DNA of 53,884 nucleotides, taken from positions 1-53,884 of the forward strand of contig JAFXVN010000010.1 in assembly GCA_017524545.1 (NCBI GenBank), given 5' to 3'. The notes under the pieces are model-generated. The model saw nothing but the letters and a program-made list of their open reading frames with translations. It had not been told where the DNA came from and ran no database searches. This stretch comes from Bacteroidaceae bacterium (GTDB lineage Bacteria > Bacteroidota > Bacteroidia > Bacteroidales > Bacteroidaceae). This document shows, piece after piece, positions 34,425 through 44,012 of the stretch (positions are counted from its first letter, which is position 1; each line of letters starts with the position of its first letter). The translations under genes and the position numbers were made by a program.

Positions 34425-35870
34425 ATGGTAAATGACAACAGCTTTGTGCGCGAGGTGGCGGAGAAGAAGTACGAGTACGGCTTCACCACCGACATCCAGA
34501 CAGACATCATAGAGAAGGGTCTCTCGGAGGATGTCGTGCGCCTCATTTCCCAGAAGAAAGGCGAACCCGACTGGCTTCTTGAGTTCCGCCTGAACGCCTA
34601 TCGCTATTGGCTCACGCTCGAACAGCCCACCTGGGGACACCTGAAAATGCCGCCCATCGACTACCAAGCCATCAGCTACTATGCAGCTCCAGCCTCCCCT
34701 AACCCCTCCAAAGGAGGGGGAACCATCGACCCCGAGCTGATGAAGACTTTCGACAAGCTGGGCATCCCCTTGGAGGAGCGCATGGCACTGGCAGGCACTG
34801 CCGTCGATGCCGTGATGGACTCGGTGAGCGTCAAGACGACATTCCGCGAGAAGCTCCGCGAGAAGGGCATCATTTTCTGCTCCATCAGCGAGGCGGTGCG
34901 CGAGCATCCCGACTTGGTTCGCGAGTATCTGGGCAGTGTCGTCCCCTACAGGGACAACTTCTTTGCCGCCCTCAACTCCGCAGTATTCAGCGACGGCTCC
35001 TTCGTCTATATCCCCAAGGGCGTGCGCTGCCCGATGGAACTCAGCACCTACTTCCGCATCAATGCACGCGGCACGGGACAGTTCGAGCGGACACTCATCG
35101 TGTGCGACGACGATGCCTACGTCAGCTATCTTGAAGGCTGCACGGCGCCCATGCGCGACGAGAACCAGCTTCATGCCGCCATCGTGGAGATTGTGGTGAA
35201 GGAGCGGGCAGAGGTGAAGTACAGCACCGTGCAGAACTGGTACCCGGGCGACAGCGAGGGTAGGGGCGGGGTGCTCAACCTCGTCACCAAGCGCGGTCAT
35301 CTGCGCGGAGCGAACAGCCGTCTCTCGTGGACGCAGGTCGAGACGGGCAGTGCCATCACATGGAAGTACCCCAGCTGCGTCCTCTCGGGCGACAACAGTC
35401 AGGCTGAGTTCTACAGTGTTGCCGTCACCAACAACTACCAGCAGGCCGACACGGGCACCAAGATGATACACATCGGCAAGAACACCCGCAGCACCATCAT
35501 CAGCAAAGGCATCAGCGCAGGCCGAAGCCAGAATGCCTACCGAGGCTTGGTCAAGGTGGCATCCACAGCCGACGGCGCACGCAACTACAGCAGCTGCGAC
35601 TCACTCTTGCTCGGCAGCCAATGCGGTGCGCACACCTTCCCCTACATGGATGTGCACAACGACACGGCGGTCGTAGAGCACGAGGCAACGACCAGCAAAA
35701 TTAGCGAAGACCAGCTCTTCTATTGCAACCAGCGCGGCATCAACACGGAAGAGGCAGTTAGCCTCATCGTCAACGGCTACGCAAAAGAAGTCATCAACAA
35801 GCTCCCGATGGAGTTCGCTGTCGAGGCACAGAAGCTCCTCGGCGTCAGCCTCGAAGGAGCAGTAGGATAA
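34425..35870 (+). CDS. sufB: Fe-S cluster assembly scaffold SufB
   Basis: 481 residues, family length. Core motifs: [35 protein letters not shown], and the C-terminal [28 protein letters not shown] with the cluster-linked residues. It forms the SufBC2D complex on which [Fe-S] clusters are built in the cytoplasm. Residues about 90-99 (SPNPSKGGG) are encoded by a REP-like element (34693-34720), in a loop where relatives, from memory, have a charged lysine-rich stretch. The rest of the protein reads normally, so it is probably functional. It is separated from sufC by the four rhamnose genes. Confidence 0.94.
   Translation: MVNDNSFVREVAEKKYEYGFTTDIQTDIIEKGLSEDVVRLISQKKGEPDWLLEFRLNAYRYWLTLEQPTWGHLKMPPIDYQAISYYAAPASPNPSKGGGTIDPELMKTFDKLGIPLEERMALAGTAVDAVMDSVSVKTTFREKLREKGIIFCSISEAVREHPDLVREYLGSVVPYRDNFFAALNSAVFSDGSFVYIPKGVRCPMELSTYFRINARGTGQFERTLIVCDDDAYVSYLEGCTAPMRDENQLHAAIVEIVVKERAEVKYSTVQNWYPGDSEGRGGVLNLVTKRGHLRGANSRLSWTQVETGSAITWKYPSCVLSGDNSQAEFYSVAVTNNYQQADTGTKMIHIGKNTRSTIISKGISAGRSQNAYRGLVKVASTADGARNYSSCDSLLLGSQCGAHTFPYMDVHNDTAVVEHEATTSKISEDQLFYCNQRGINTEEAVSLIVNGYAKEVINKLPMEFAVEAQKLLGVSLEGAVG
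34693..34720. repeat. REP-like element in frame inside sufB
   Basis: CCTCCCC...CCCCTCCAAAGGAGGGGG, the same element as in the intergenic gaps, read through without a frame change as SPNPSKGGG. It begins about 270 bases into the gene. Confidence 0.8.
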
Positions 35871-35875
35871 AGAAC

Positions 35876-37300
35876 ATGAGCACCACAACTTATTTCCTCG
35901 CCGTCGATTTGGGAGCCACAAGCGGACGTACCATTCTGGGGTCCATCTGCGACGGAAAGCTCCAGCAGCAGGAACTGACACGTTTCCCCAACCATATCAT
36001 CCAGACAGGAGGACACTTCTACTGGGACATCTATGCCCTCTACCATGAAATCATCCGAGGCCTGAAGGCTGTGGCCGACAAAGGCATCCACCTGACCAGC
36101 ATCGGCATCGATACCTGGGGCGTAGATTTCGTATGCGTAGGCGAAGACGGCGGATTGCTGCGCAATCCCTATTCCTACCGCGACCCGCATACCGAGGGGG
36201 CAATGGAGGAATACTTCAAGCAGATTCCCCGCGAGCGCGTCTATGAGAAGACCGGCATCCAGTTCATGCCCTTCAATTCGCTCTTCCAGCTCGCTGCTAT
36301 GCGCAGTCATAACGACTCTGCACTGAAGGCTGCCGACAAGATTCTCTTCATCCCCGATGCGCTGATGTATATGCTCACAGGCGAAGCCGTCTGCGAATAC
36401 ACCATCCTGAGCACCAGCCAGATGCTCGACCCACGCACAAAGCATATCGACCCCGAGCTGATAGGTGCCATTGGCCTAAAGGAAGAGCAGTTTGGCCGCT
36501 ATGTGAATCCCGGCGACATGGTGGGTACGCTCTCGCCCGAGGTACAGCGACAGACAGGGCTCGGCCCCATACCCGTAGTGGCCGTTGCCGGTCACGACAC
36601 AGCCTCTGCCGTTGCTGCAGTCCCGGCACAGGACGAACGGTTTGCCTACCTCAGCTGCGGCACCTGGAGCCTTCTTGGCATCGAGACACGCGAGGCCATC
36701 ATCAACGAGAAGAGCTACAAGTACAACTTCACCAACGAGGGCGGCATTGAGGGCACCACACGCTTCCTGAAGAACATCTGCGGCATGTGGCTCTTGGAAC
36801 GCTGCCGACAGGAATGGACAGGTGCTCCGCAAGACGTGAACCAGGTGAATCGCGATGCCATGGAGGCAGAGCCGCACCGCTCGACCATCAACCCCGACGA
36901 CCCGCGCTTTGCCAATCCGACAAGCATGGTGAAAGCCATTCAGGAATACTGCCGCGAGACGCACCAACCGGTTCCAGAAGACTACCGCCAGACAGCTCGT
37001 TGCATCTTCGAAAGTCTTGCGCTGCGCTATCGGCAGGTGGTGGATTACCTGCGAGAACTGGCACCCTTCCCCATTGAAAGGCTGCACGTCATTGGTGGCG
37101 GCACACACAACCAATACCTCATGCAGATGACTGCCGACAGCCTGCAAATGCCTGTCATAACAGGGCCTGTGGAGGGCACAGCCATCGGCAACATCATGCT
37201 GCAGGCAAAGGCAGCTGGCTTGGTGGGCGACATCTACGAGATGCGGCGCATCATTGCCCAAAGCATCGAGATGAAGACATATCTACCAAAGAAAAGTTAA
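35876..37300 (+). CDS. rhaB: L-rhamnulokinase
   Basis: 474 residues, FGGY carbohydrate kinase. The phosphate loop is AVDLGATSGR (9-18), with IDTWGVDFVC (sugar site), VAGHDTASAVAAVP and LSCGTWSLLG (ATP domain). It phosphorylates L-rhamnulose to L-rhamnulose-1-phosphate, the second step of rhamnose catabolism. It starts five bases after the sufB stop, so transcription from the suf run must pass into it. It lies with rhaA, rhaT and rhaD in pathway order. No regulator gene of the rhamnose system is in the window. Confidence 0.95.
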   Translation: MSTTTYFLAVDLGATSGRTILGSICDGKLQQQELTRFPNHIIQTGGHFYWDIYALYHEIIRGLKAVADKGIHLTSIGIDTWGVDFVCVGEDGGLLRNPYSYRDPHTEGAMEEYFKQIPRERVYEKTGIQFMPFNSLFQLAAMRSHNDSALKAADKILFIPDALMYMLTGEAVCEYTILSTSQMLDPRTKHIDPELIGAIGLKEEQFGRYVNPGDMVGTLSPEVQRQTGLGPIPVVAVAGHDTASAVAAVPAQDERFAYLSCGTWSLLGIETREAIINEKSYKYNFTNEGGIEGTTRFLKNICGMWLLERCRQEWTGAPQDVNQVNRDAMEAEPHRSTINPDDPRFANPTSMVKAIQEYCRETHQPVPEDYRQTARCIFESLALRYRQVVDYLRELAPFPIERLHVIGGGTHNQYLMQMTADSLQMPVITGPVEGTAIGNIMLQAKAAGLVGDIYEMRRIIAQSIEMKTYLPKKS

Positions 37301-37332
37301 AAGGTTAAAAGTTAAAAAGATAAAAGTTAAAT

Positions 37333-38589
37333 ATGAAAAGCGAGAACATCACAAAAGCTTACGAACTGGCGAAAGAGCGTTACGCCGAGTTTGGCATCGA
37401 TACGGAAAAGGTCTTAGCCCAGTTGCAGGACTTCCATCTGAGTATGCACTGCTGGCAGGCCGACGACGTGGCTGGCTTCGAGGTACAGGCTGGAGCACTC
37501 TCCGGCGGCATCCAGAGTACGGGAAACTACCCGGGCAAGGCCCGCAACATCGACGAATTGCGCAGTGACATCCTCAAGGCCAAGAGCCTCATCCCAGGCA
37601 ACCACCGCCTTAACCTCCACGAAATCTATGGCGACTTCAAGGGAAAGGTTGTAGATCGCGATGAAGTTACTGTAGAGTATTTCCAGAGCTGGATTGAGTG
37701 GGGCAAAGAGACGGGCACGAAGCTCGACTTCAACAGCACTTCCTTCTCCCACCCGAAGAGCGGCAACCTGTCGCTCGCCAACCCCGACAAGGGCATCCGC
37801 GACTTCTGGATAGAACACACGAAGCGTTGCCGCGAGATTGCCAACGCGATGGGCGAAGCACAGGGCGACCCCTGCATCATGAACCTTTGGGTACACGACG
37901 GCTGCAAGGACCAGAGCGTGAACCACTACCTCTACCGCCAGCTGCTAAAGGAGAGCTTAGATGAAATCTTCGCAAAGCCTCAGCCCATGATGAAGGACAG
38001 CATCGAAGGCAAGGTCTTCGGCATTGGTTTGGAGAGCTTCACAGTGGGCAGCCACGACTTCTATACTGCCTACGCAGCTAAGAACAACAAGATTCTGACC
38101 ATCGACACAGGTCACTACCACCCGACAGAAAGCCCTGCCGACAAGGTGAGCGCCGTCCTGCAGTTTGTTCCCGAGCTGATGCTGCACGTGAGCCGTCCTA
38201 TCCGTTGGGATAGCGACCACGTTACCCTGATGGACGACCCCACGGTGGAACTCTTCCAGGAAATCGTCCGCGCCAACGCTATGAACCGCGTACATTACGG
38301 CCTCGACTACTTCGACGGCAGTATCAACCGCGTTGGTGCTTACGTGACCGGCTCTCGTGCCGCTCAGAAGTGCATGACCCGCGCCCTGCTGGAGCCTACA
38401 GCACAGATTGCAAAGTACGAGCTGGAGGGCAAGGGCTTCCAGAGCCTCGCCCTGCTCGAAGAGGCAAAGGCACTGCCCTGGAATGCTGTCTATGACGAGT
38501 TCTGCCTGCGCAACGATGTACCCGTAGGCAATGCCTTCATTGCCGAAGTGGAGAGATACGAAGCCGAAGTGACAAGTAAGAGGAATTAG
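37333..38589 (+). CDS. rhaA: L-rhamnose isomerase
   Basis: 418 residues, family length. Begins with a helical stretch, then LHCW-type SMHCWQADDVAGFE, and GNHRLNLHEIYGDF. The metal site region is TIDTGHYHPTE (Asp258, His261), and LDYFDGSINRVGAYVTGSRA is near the C-terminus. It interconverts L-rhamnose and L-rhamnulose in a (beta/alpha)8 barrel with Mn/Zn. A GTTAAAAGGTTAAAAG-like stutter fills the 32 bases after rhaB. Three bases separate its stop from rhaT. Confidence 0.96.
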   Translation: MKSENITKAYELAKERYAEFGIDTEKVLAQLQDFHLSMHCWQADDVAGFEVQAGALSGGIQSTGNYPGKARNIDELRSDILKAKSLIPGNHRLNLHEIYGDFKGKVVDRDEVTVEYFQSWIEWGKETGTKLDFNSTSFSHPKSGNLSLANPDKGIRDFWIEHTKRCREIANAMGEAQGDPCIMNLWVHDGCKDQSVNHYLYRQLLKESLDEIFAKPQPMMKDSIEGKVFGIGLESFTVGSHDFYTAYAAKNNKILTIDTGHYHPTESPADKVSAVLQFVPELMLHVSRPIRWDSDHVTLMDDPTVELFQEIVRANAMNRVHYGLDYFDGSINRVGAYVTGSRAAQKCMTRALLEPTAQIAKYELEGKGFQSLALLEEAKALPWNAVYDEFCLRNDVPVGNAFIAEVERYEAEVTSKRN

Positions 38590-38591
38590 GG

Positions 38592-39617
38592 ATGATGAGT
38601 CTAATCATAGGGTTACTTATCATAGCTGTTGGGGCTTTCTGCCAGTCGAGCAGCTATGTGCCCATCAACCGTATCAAGCAGTGGAGCTGGGAGAGCTATT
38701 GGATTGTACAAGGCTTCTTTGCATGGCTCCTGTTCCCCCTGTTGGGTGCATTTCTGGCTGTGCCCGAAGGACATTCTCTCCTTGAACTGTTCACTGCCGA
38801 GCAGTCGATGGGCATTTGGATGACCATCTTCTTCGGCATCCTCTGGGGCATAGGCGGACTGACATTCGGACTTTCAATGCGCTATCTGGGCGTGGCTCTT
38901 GGGCAGAGCATTGCCTTGGGAACATGTGCCGCCCTGGGAACCATCATGGGACCAGTGCTCCTGAACACCTTCTTTCCTGAGCTGAATGCCTTGGAGTCTC
39001 TCACCTTTGCCGTCATCCTTGGTGTCGTAGTGACACTTGTCGGCATTGCTGTCATTGGTGTGGCAGGAGGTTTAAGGAGCAAGGAGCAAGGGGCAGGAAA
39101 CAGTAACAAGGACTTCAACTTCCCCAAAGGACTGGCCATCGCCCTGCTGGCAGGCTTCATGAGCGGCTGCTTCAATGTAGGGCTGGAGTTCGGAAAAGGC
39201 ATTCATTTCGCCGACACTCCGGATATGTTCAAGACCTTGCCCGCCACATTGCTGGTAACTATTGGCGGCTTCCTCACGAATGCCATCTACTGCTTCTGCC
39301 AGAATACGAGAAACAAGACGTGGAGCGACTACGGCAAGACCTCTGTATGGGCCAACAACCTGTTCTTCTGCGCACTGGCCGGAGCCTTGTGGTACAGCCA
39401 GTTCTTCGGCCTTTCGCTGGGCCGTAGCTTCTTCGAGGCCGGCGGCACGATGGACACCCTCTCCTTCTGCATCCTCATGGCACTGAATGTGACCTTCAGC
39501 AACGTCTGGGGCATCATCCTGAAGGAATGGAAGGGATGTTCCAAGAAGACTATTGCTGTGCTCGTGTGCGGCATCATCGTCCTCATCTTCAGCACCTTTG
39601 TGCCACAACTATTGTAA
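38592..39617 (+). CDS. rhaT: L-rhamnose/proton symporter
   Basis: 341 residues with ten predicted membrane helices. The family-typical opening is GAFCQSSSYVPINRIKQWSWESYWIVQGFF. It imports L-rhamnose with protons through the inner membrane. A short basic loop after helix 5 (GLRSKEQGAGNSNKDF) is low-complexity (DNA GGAGCAAGGAGCAAGG), a local stutter inside the gene. Starts two bases after rhaA; two adjacent ATGs are both possible. Confidence 0.94.
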   Translation: MMSLIIGLLIIAVGAFCQSSSYVPINRIKQWSWESYWIVQGFFAWLLFPLLGAFLAVPEGHSLLELFTAEQSMGIWMTIFFGILWGIGGLTFGLSMRYLGVALGQSIALGTCAALGTIMGPVLLNTFFPELNALESLTFAVILGVVVTLVGIAVIGVAGGLRSKEQGAGNSNKDFNFPKGLAIALLAGFMSGCFNVGLEFGKGIHFADTPDMFKTLPATLLVTIGGFLTNAIYCFCQNTRNKTWSDYGKTSVWANNLFFCALAGALWYSQFFGLSLGRSFFEAGGTMDTLSFCILMALNVTFSNVWGIILKEWKGCSKKTIAVLVCGIIVLIFSTFVPQLL

Positions 39618-39619
39618 CT

Positions 39620-40441
39620 ATGAATAGTATTCTTGATTCCCGCCCCGCCCTGTGTGCTGTCATCGACCAAGTGGCCGAAGTCACAGGCTACCTGTGGCAG
39701 AAAGGATGGGCCGAACGCAACGGCGGCAACATCACAGTGAACATCACAGAACATGTCGATGAGGAAATGGCAGCATTGCCCGCCATCGCACCCGTCGAAC
39801 AGATAGGCAAGACGCTCCCTCATCTGCAGGGCCAATACTTCTACTGCAAGGGAACGAACATGCGTATGCGCGACTTGGCGCGGCGACCCATGGAGAACGG
39901 CAGCATCATCCGCATCCTGCCCGACTGCGCTTCCTACGAAATCATTGCCGACCATCCCGTGCGCCCCACCAGCGAACTTCCCACGCATCTGGCACTGCAG
40001 AACTACCTCTTAGAGACAGGCAGCTGCTACAAGGCCACGCTCCACACTCACCCCATCGAACTGGTGGCTTTGAGCCACAACGAACGCTTCCTGTGTCCGG
40101 GCGAGCTGACCCGCGTACTCTGGTCGATGATACCCGAGACACTGGCCTTTGCACCATTAGGCATCGGCATCGTGCCGTACAAACTGCCGGGAAGTGTGGA
40201 ACTGGCGGATGCCACATTGGAACAGATAAAGGAACATGACGTGGTGCTGTGGGAGAAGCACGGCACAGTGGCTGTCGGAAAGGACATCATGGATGCCTTC
40301 GACCAGACCGACGTGCTCTGCAAAGCGGCTAACATCTACATGTGTGCCCTTTCCATGGGCTTTGAACCCGATGGCATGACCCCCAAAGCCATGCGCGAAG
40401 TGCAGCAAGTTTTCAAACTGCCTACGAAGAGACCTTGTTAA
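39620..40441 (+). CDS. rhaD: Rhamnulose-1-phosphate aldolase
   Basis: 273 residues, class II (zinc) aldolase. RNGGNITVNITE near the N-terminus binds phosphate. Zinc ligands are His142 and His144 in TLHTHP and His214 in WEKHG. It cleaves L-rhamnulose-1-phosphate to dihydroxyacetone phosphate and L-lactaldehyde. Start at 39620 (MNSILDSRPAL), two bases after rhaT ends. An upstream in-frame ATG at 39527 would overlap rhaT by 91 bases and adds an unrelated sequence. No lactaldehyde reductase gene follows, so that step is encoded elsewhere. sufC begins 16 bases later. Confidence 0.95.
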   Translation: MNSILDSRPALCAVIDQVAEVTGYLWQKGWAERNGGNITVNITEHVDEEMAALPAIAPVEQIGKTLPHLQGQYFYCKGTNMRMRDLARRPMENGSIIRILPDCASYEIIADHPVRPTSELPTHLALQNYLLETGSCYKATLHTHPIELVALSHNERFLCPGELTRVLWSMIPETLAFAPLGIGIVPYKLPGSVELADATLEQIKEHDVVLWEKHGTVAVGKDIMDAFDQTDVLCKAANIYMCALSMGFEPDGMTPKAMREVQQVFKLPTKRPC

Positions 40442-40457
40442 TATATAAAGAAAACAC

Positions 40458-41200
<743 letters not shown>

Positions 41201-41213
<13 letters not shown>

Positions 41214-41289
41214 GAAGGAAGAATTAAAAATCCGTGACTGCTTCCATGACTAACAATTCTTAATTCTTAACTCTTAATTCTTAATTAAG
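41201..41289. repeat. AATTAAGAATTAAG stutter forming an inverted repeat between sufC and sufD
   Basis: A left part (41201-41227) of AATTAAGAATTAAGAA units and a right part (41255-41289) of the reverse complement (AATTCTTAATTCTTAA), with about 28 bases of unrelated sequence between. It can fold as a long AU hairpin. No T-run terminator form. Confidence 0.7.
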
Positions 41290-41291
41290 CT

Positions 41292-42500
41292 ATGAAGCAA
41301 TACATCGATTTCTACAGCGAGGTTCGCGACACGCTTGCCGCTCGTAGCTGCGACGAGATGAACGCCTGCCGCGAGGCTGCCTTGCAGACGTTTGCCGCGC
41401 AGGGCTTCCCTTCGCCTAAGGTGGAGCGTTACCGCTATGCGAAGGTCGAGGCAGACTTCTCGCCCAACTACGGCATTGCGCTCACGCCCATCAGCGGACA
41501 GCTGCCGCCCTATTGCTTCCGCATTGCCGATGCCGACCCTCGCGCGCGCATATTATATAATAATGTAGCAGACGCAAGCGACAGCATCGTGGCCTTGAAC
41601 ACCCTGCTCTCTGTCGATACCCTCGTCGTGCATGTGCCGCAAGGCGTCAAGGTGGAGCATCCCATACAAATCAGCAACATTCTGAAAGGCGAGCACGACA
41701 CGATGGTCTGCCGCCGCATCCTCATCGTGATGGACGAGTTGGCAGAGGCCGATGTCATCATTACCGACCGCGCAGCCAGCCAGAGCCGCTTCCTGACGAA
41801 CCAAGTCATCGAGGTAGTGATGGGCGACGGCTCGCATCTCAGCCTTTATGAGATAGAGGAGACGCATCTGCTCTGCACGCGCTATGGCAGCGTCTTCGTG
41901 CGGCAGGGCAGGAACAGCAGCCTGCACCACACCAGTCTGACGCTCTTCAACGGCCATACGCGCAACCGCCTCGATGTGCAGCTGCAAGGCGAGGGAAGCG
42001 AGGTGACGGCCAACGGCTGCGTCATCGCCGACAAGATGCAGCGCGTGGATAACAACACGCTCATCGACCACCAAGTGCCTAACTGCCAGTCGAGCGAGCT
42101 GTACAAGTACGTCCTCGACGACAGTGCCATTGGTGCCTTTGCAGGCAAGGTCTTGGTGCGCGAAGGGGCGCAGAAGACGGTGAGCAAAGAGACGAACGCC
42201 AACCTTTGCGCCACACGCTCTGCCCGCATGTACACGCAGCCGATGCTCGAAATCTATGCCGATGACGTGCGTTGCAGCCACGGCAGCACCGTCGGGCAGA
42301 TAGACGAGGCGGCCCTCTTCTACATGCGGCAGCGCGGCATCGACGAGCGGGAAGCCCGCCTGCTGCTCAAGGCCGCCTTCATCACCGAAGTCATCGAAAC
42401 CATTCCCCTCGAATCGCTCCGCGACCGCCTGCATGTGCTGGTCGATAAGCGTCTGAGGGGCGAACTAAGCAAATGCGAAGGATGCAAACTATGCAAATAA
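41292..42500 (+). CDS. sufD: Fe-S cluster assembly protein SufD
   Basis: 402 residues. A variable N-terminal helical part (1-70) precedes the SufB/D beta-helix core (from about 110), with VHVPQGVKVEHPIQISNIL, and NRLDVQLQGEGSEVTANGC. The C-terminal YADDVRCSHGSTVGQIDEAALFYMRQRGI holds the histidine conserved in SufD. It is a paralogue of SufB and partner in the SufBC2D scaffold. It ends in a Cys-rich tail (KCEGCKLCK). Followed by a REP-like element four bases after the stop. Confidence 0.94.
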   Translation: MKQYIDFYSEVRDTLAARSCDEMNACREAALQTFAAQGFPSPKVERYRYAKVEADFSPNYGIALTPISGQLPPYCFRIADADPRARILYNNVADASDSIVALNTLLSVDTLVVHVPQGVKVEHPIQISNILKGEHDTMVCRRILIVMDELAEADVIITDRAASQSRFLTNQVIEVVMGDGSHLSLYEIEETHLLCTRYGSVFVRQGRNSSLHHTSLTLFNGHTRNRLDVQLQGEGSEVTANGCVIADKMQRVDNNTLIDHQVPNCQSSELYKYVLDDSAIGAFAGKVLVREGAQKTVSKETNANLCATRSARMYTQPMLEIYADDVRCSHGSTVGQIDEAALFYMRQRGIDEREARLLLKAAFITEVIETIPLESLRDRLHVLVDKRLRGELSKCEGCKLCK

Positions 42501-42503
42501 AGA

Positions 42504-42535
42504 CCCACCCCCAACCCCTCCCTTAAAGGGAGGGA
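42504..42535. repeat. REP-like element between sufD and sufS
   Basis: CCCACCCCCAACCCCTCCC, then TTAAAGGGAGGG. It is in the opposite orientation to the next copy (42594-42630), so the two can pair as a larger inverted repeat around the sufS start. Confidence 0.8.
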
Positions 42536-42553
42536 AGAAGATAGTAATTGCAA

Positions 42554-43930
42554 ATGGTTAAGGAAACAGATATTCAGTCAATGAAAGAAACTTCTCCCCT
42601 CCCTTTAAGGGAGGGGTTGGGAGAGGGTCTTTTTCCAATCTTGGACAAAGTCCTCTACGGGAAATACCCCCTTGTCTATCTCGACAATGCGGCGACGACG
42701 CAGAAGCCGCGACAGGTCGTGGAGGCCATGACGGAGGAATACTACAACGTCAATGCCAACGTGCATCGTGGCGTGCATTTCCTCTCGCAGAAGGCCACGG
42801 AGCTTCACGAGGCGTCGCGCGAGACGGTGCGCCGCTTCCTTAATGCCCGCAGCACAAGCGAGATTGTCTTTACGCGCGGCACGACCGAGAGCATCAACCT
42901 CGTGGCATCGTGCTTCGGACAGGCTTTTATGAAGGAGGGCGACGAGGTCATCCTCTCCGAGATGGAGCACCACAGCAACATCGTTTCGTGGCAGCTCCTG
43001 CAAGCCCGTCAGGGCATCCGCCTCCGTGTCGTGCCTATCACGGACGACGGCCGCCTCCGCATGGACGAATATGAGAAGCTCTTCAACGAGCGCACCCGCA
43101 TCGTCAGCATCACGCACATCAGCAATGTCCTCGGCACCATCAACCCTGTCTGCGACATCATCCGCATTGCCCACGAGCACGATGTGCCAGTCCTCATCGA
43201 TGGTGCCCAGAGCACACCCCATACACCCATCGACGTGCAGGCGCTCGACTGCGACTTCTTCGCCTTCAGCGGCCACAAGATATACGGCCCGACGGGTATC
43301 GGTGTGCTATACGGCAAAGAGCAGTGGCTCGACCGCATCCCGCCCTACATGGGTGGCGGCGAGATGATAAAGACGGTCAGCTTCGAGCGCACCACCTTCA
43401 ACGACTTGCCTTTCAAGTTCGAGGCCGGCACGCCCGACTACATCGCCTCCACCGGCCTTGCCCGCGCCCTCGACTATGTTTCTTCCGTCGGCTTCGATGC
43501 CATCGAAGCCCACGAGCGCGACCTCACCGCCTATGCCCTCCAGCGCATGAGCGAGATAGAGGGCATGACCATCTTCGGCCCGAAAGACATCGAGGAGCAC
43601 GATGCCGTGATAAGTTTCTTAATAAAGACCAACTCCAGGACCCCCTCTAACTCCCCCTTAAAGGGGGAGAACTCCAATGCCGCTGCTCAGGAAGCCTCCC
43701 CTTTAAGGGGAGGTTTGGAAGGGTCTGGCTCTTTTATCCACCACCTCGACATGGGCACCCTGCTCGACCGCCTCGGCATCGCCATCCGCACCGGCCATCA
43801 TTGTGCCGAGCCTCTGATGCGTCGCCTCGGTATCGAAGGCACCTGCCGCGCCAGCTTCGCCCTCTACAATACCCGCGAGGATGTCGATGCCCTTGTCGCT
43901 GGCATCGAGAGAGTGAGGCAGATGTTTTAG
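42554..43930 (+). CDS. sufS: Cysteine desulfurase SufS carrying two repeat-derived insertions
   Basis: 458 residues, about 50 longer than usual. Start at ATG 42554 (MVKETDIQSMK). The PLP lysine is Lys242 in SGHKIYG, and the persulfide-forming Cys417 is in RTGHHCAEP. It removes sulfur from cysteine for the SUF scaffold. The N-terminus (about 14-26, SPLPLREGLGEGL) is written by a REP-like element (42594-42630). A second insertion at about 358-395 is written by two inverted copies (43639-43670 and 43695-43728) and falls between ISFLIKT and IHHLDMGTLLDRLG, which are contiguous or nearly so in relatives as I recall them. The catalytic residues are intact, so function is likely kept. Confidence 0.93.
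   Translation: MVKETDIQSMKETSPLPLREGLGEGLFPILDKVLYGKYPLVYLDNAATTQKPRQVVEAMTEEYYNVNANVHRGVHFLSQKATELHEASRETVRRFLNARSTSEIVFTRGTTESINLVASCFGQAFMKEGDEVILSEMEHHSNIVSWQLLQARQGIRLRVVPITDDGRLRMDEYEKLFNERTRIVSITHISNVLGTINPVCDIIRIAHEHDVPVLIDGAQSTPHTPIDVQALDCDFFAFSGHKIYGPTGIGVLYGKEQWLDRIPPYMGGGEMIKTVSFERTTFNDLPFKFEAGTPDYIASTGLARALDYVSSVGFDAIEAHERDLTAYALQRMSEIEGMTIFGPKDIEEHDAVISFLIKTNSRTPSNSPLKGENSNAAAQEASPLRGGLEGSGSFIHHLDMGTLLDRLGIAIRTGHHCAEPLMRRLGIEGTCRASFALYNTREDVDALVAGIERVRQMF
42594..42630. repeat. REP-like element in frame in the sufS N-terminus
   Basis: CCCCTCCCTTTAAGGGAGGG, then GTTGGGAGAGGGTCT. It is read as SPLPLREGLGEGL. Inverted relative to 42504-42535. Confidence 0.8.
43639..43728. repeat. 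Pair of inverted REP-like elements in frame inside sufS
   Basis: Copy one (43639-43670) has CTCCCCCTTAAAGGGGGAG with its C-rich tail on the left. Copy two (43695-43728) has CCTCCCCTTTAAGGGGAGG with its tail GAAGGGTCTGG on the right. They face each other about 25 bases apart and keep the reading frame. Confidence 0.85.
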
Positions 43931-43935
43931 TATAG

Positions 43936-43971
43936 CAAATCGCCCCGAGCATTCCTGCCCGGGGCGATTTG
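43936..43971. terminator. Terminator after sufS
   Basis: CAAATCGCCCCG (43936-43947) pairs with CGGGGCGATTTG (43960-43971), a perfect 12-base stem, followed by TTT. It separates the suf run from the convergent BspA-like gene and can act both ways. Confidence 0.85.
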
Positions 43972-43974
43972 TTT

Positions 43975-44008
43975 CCCCCCCCTTACGGGGGAGTTAGAGG
44001 GGGTCTGG
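43975..44008. repeat. REP-like element between convergent genes
   Basis: CCCCCCCCTTACGGGGGAG and then a TTAGAGGGGGTCTGG tail, four bases before the stop of the minus-strand gene. Confidence 0.75.
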
Positions 44009-44012
44009 ACTC

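Noticed and set aside
39527-39619. Upstream ATG for rhaD overlapping rhaT
   Set aside because: The extension is the rhaT sequence in another frame. The ATG at 39620 follows rhaT by two bases.
42548-42553. TTG start for sufS
   Set aside because: An ATG follows two codons later and suits the gene better.
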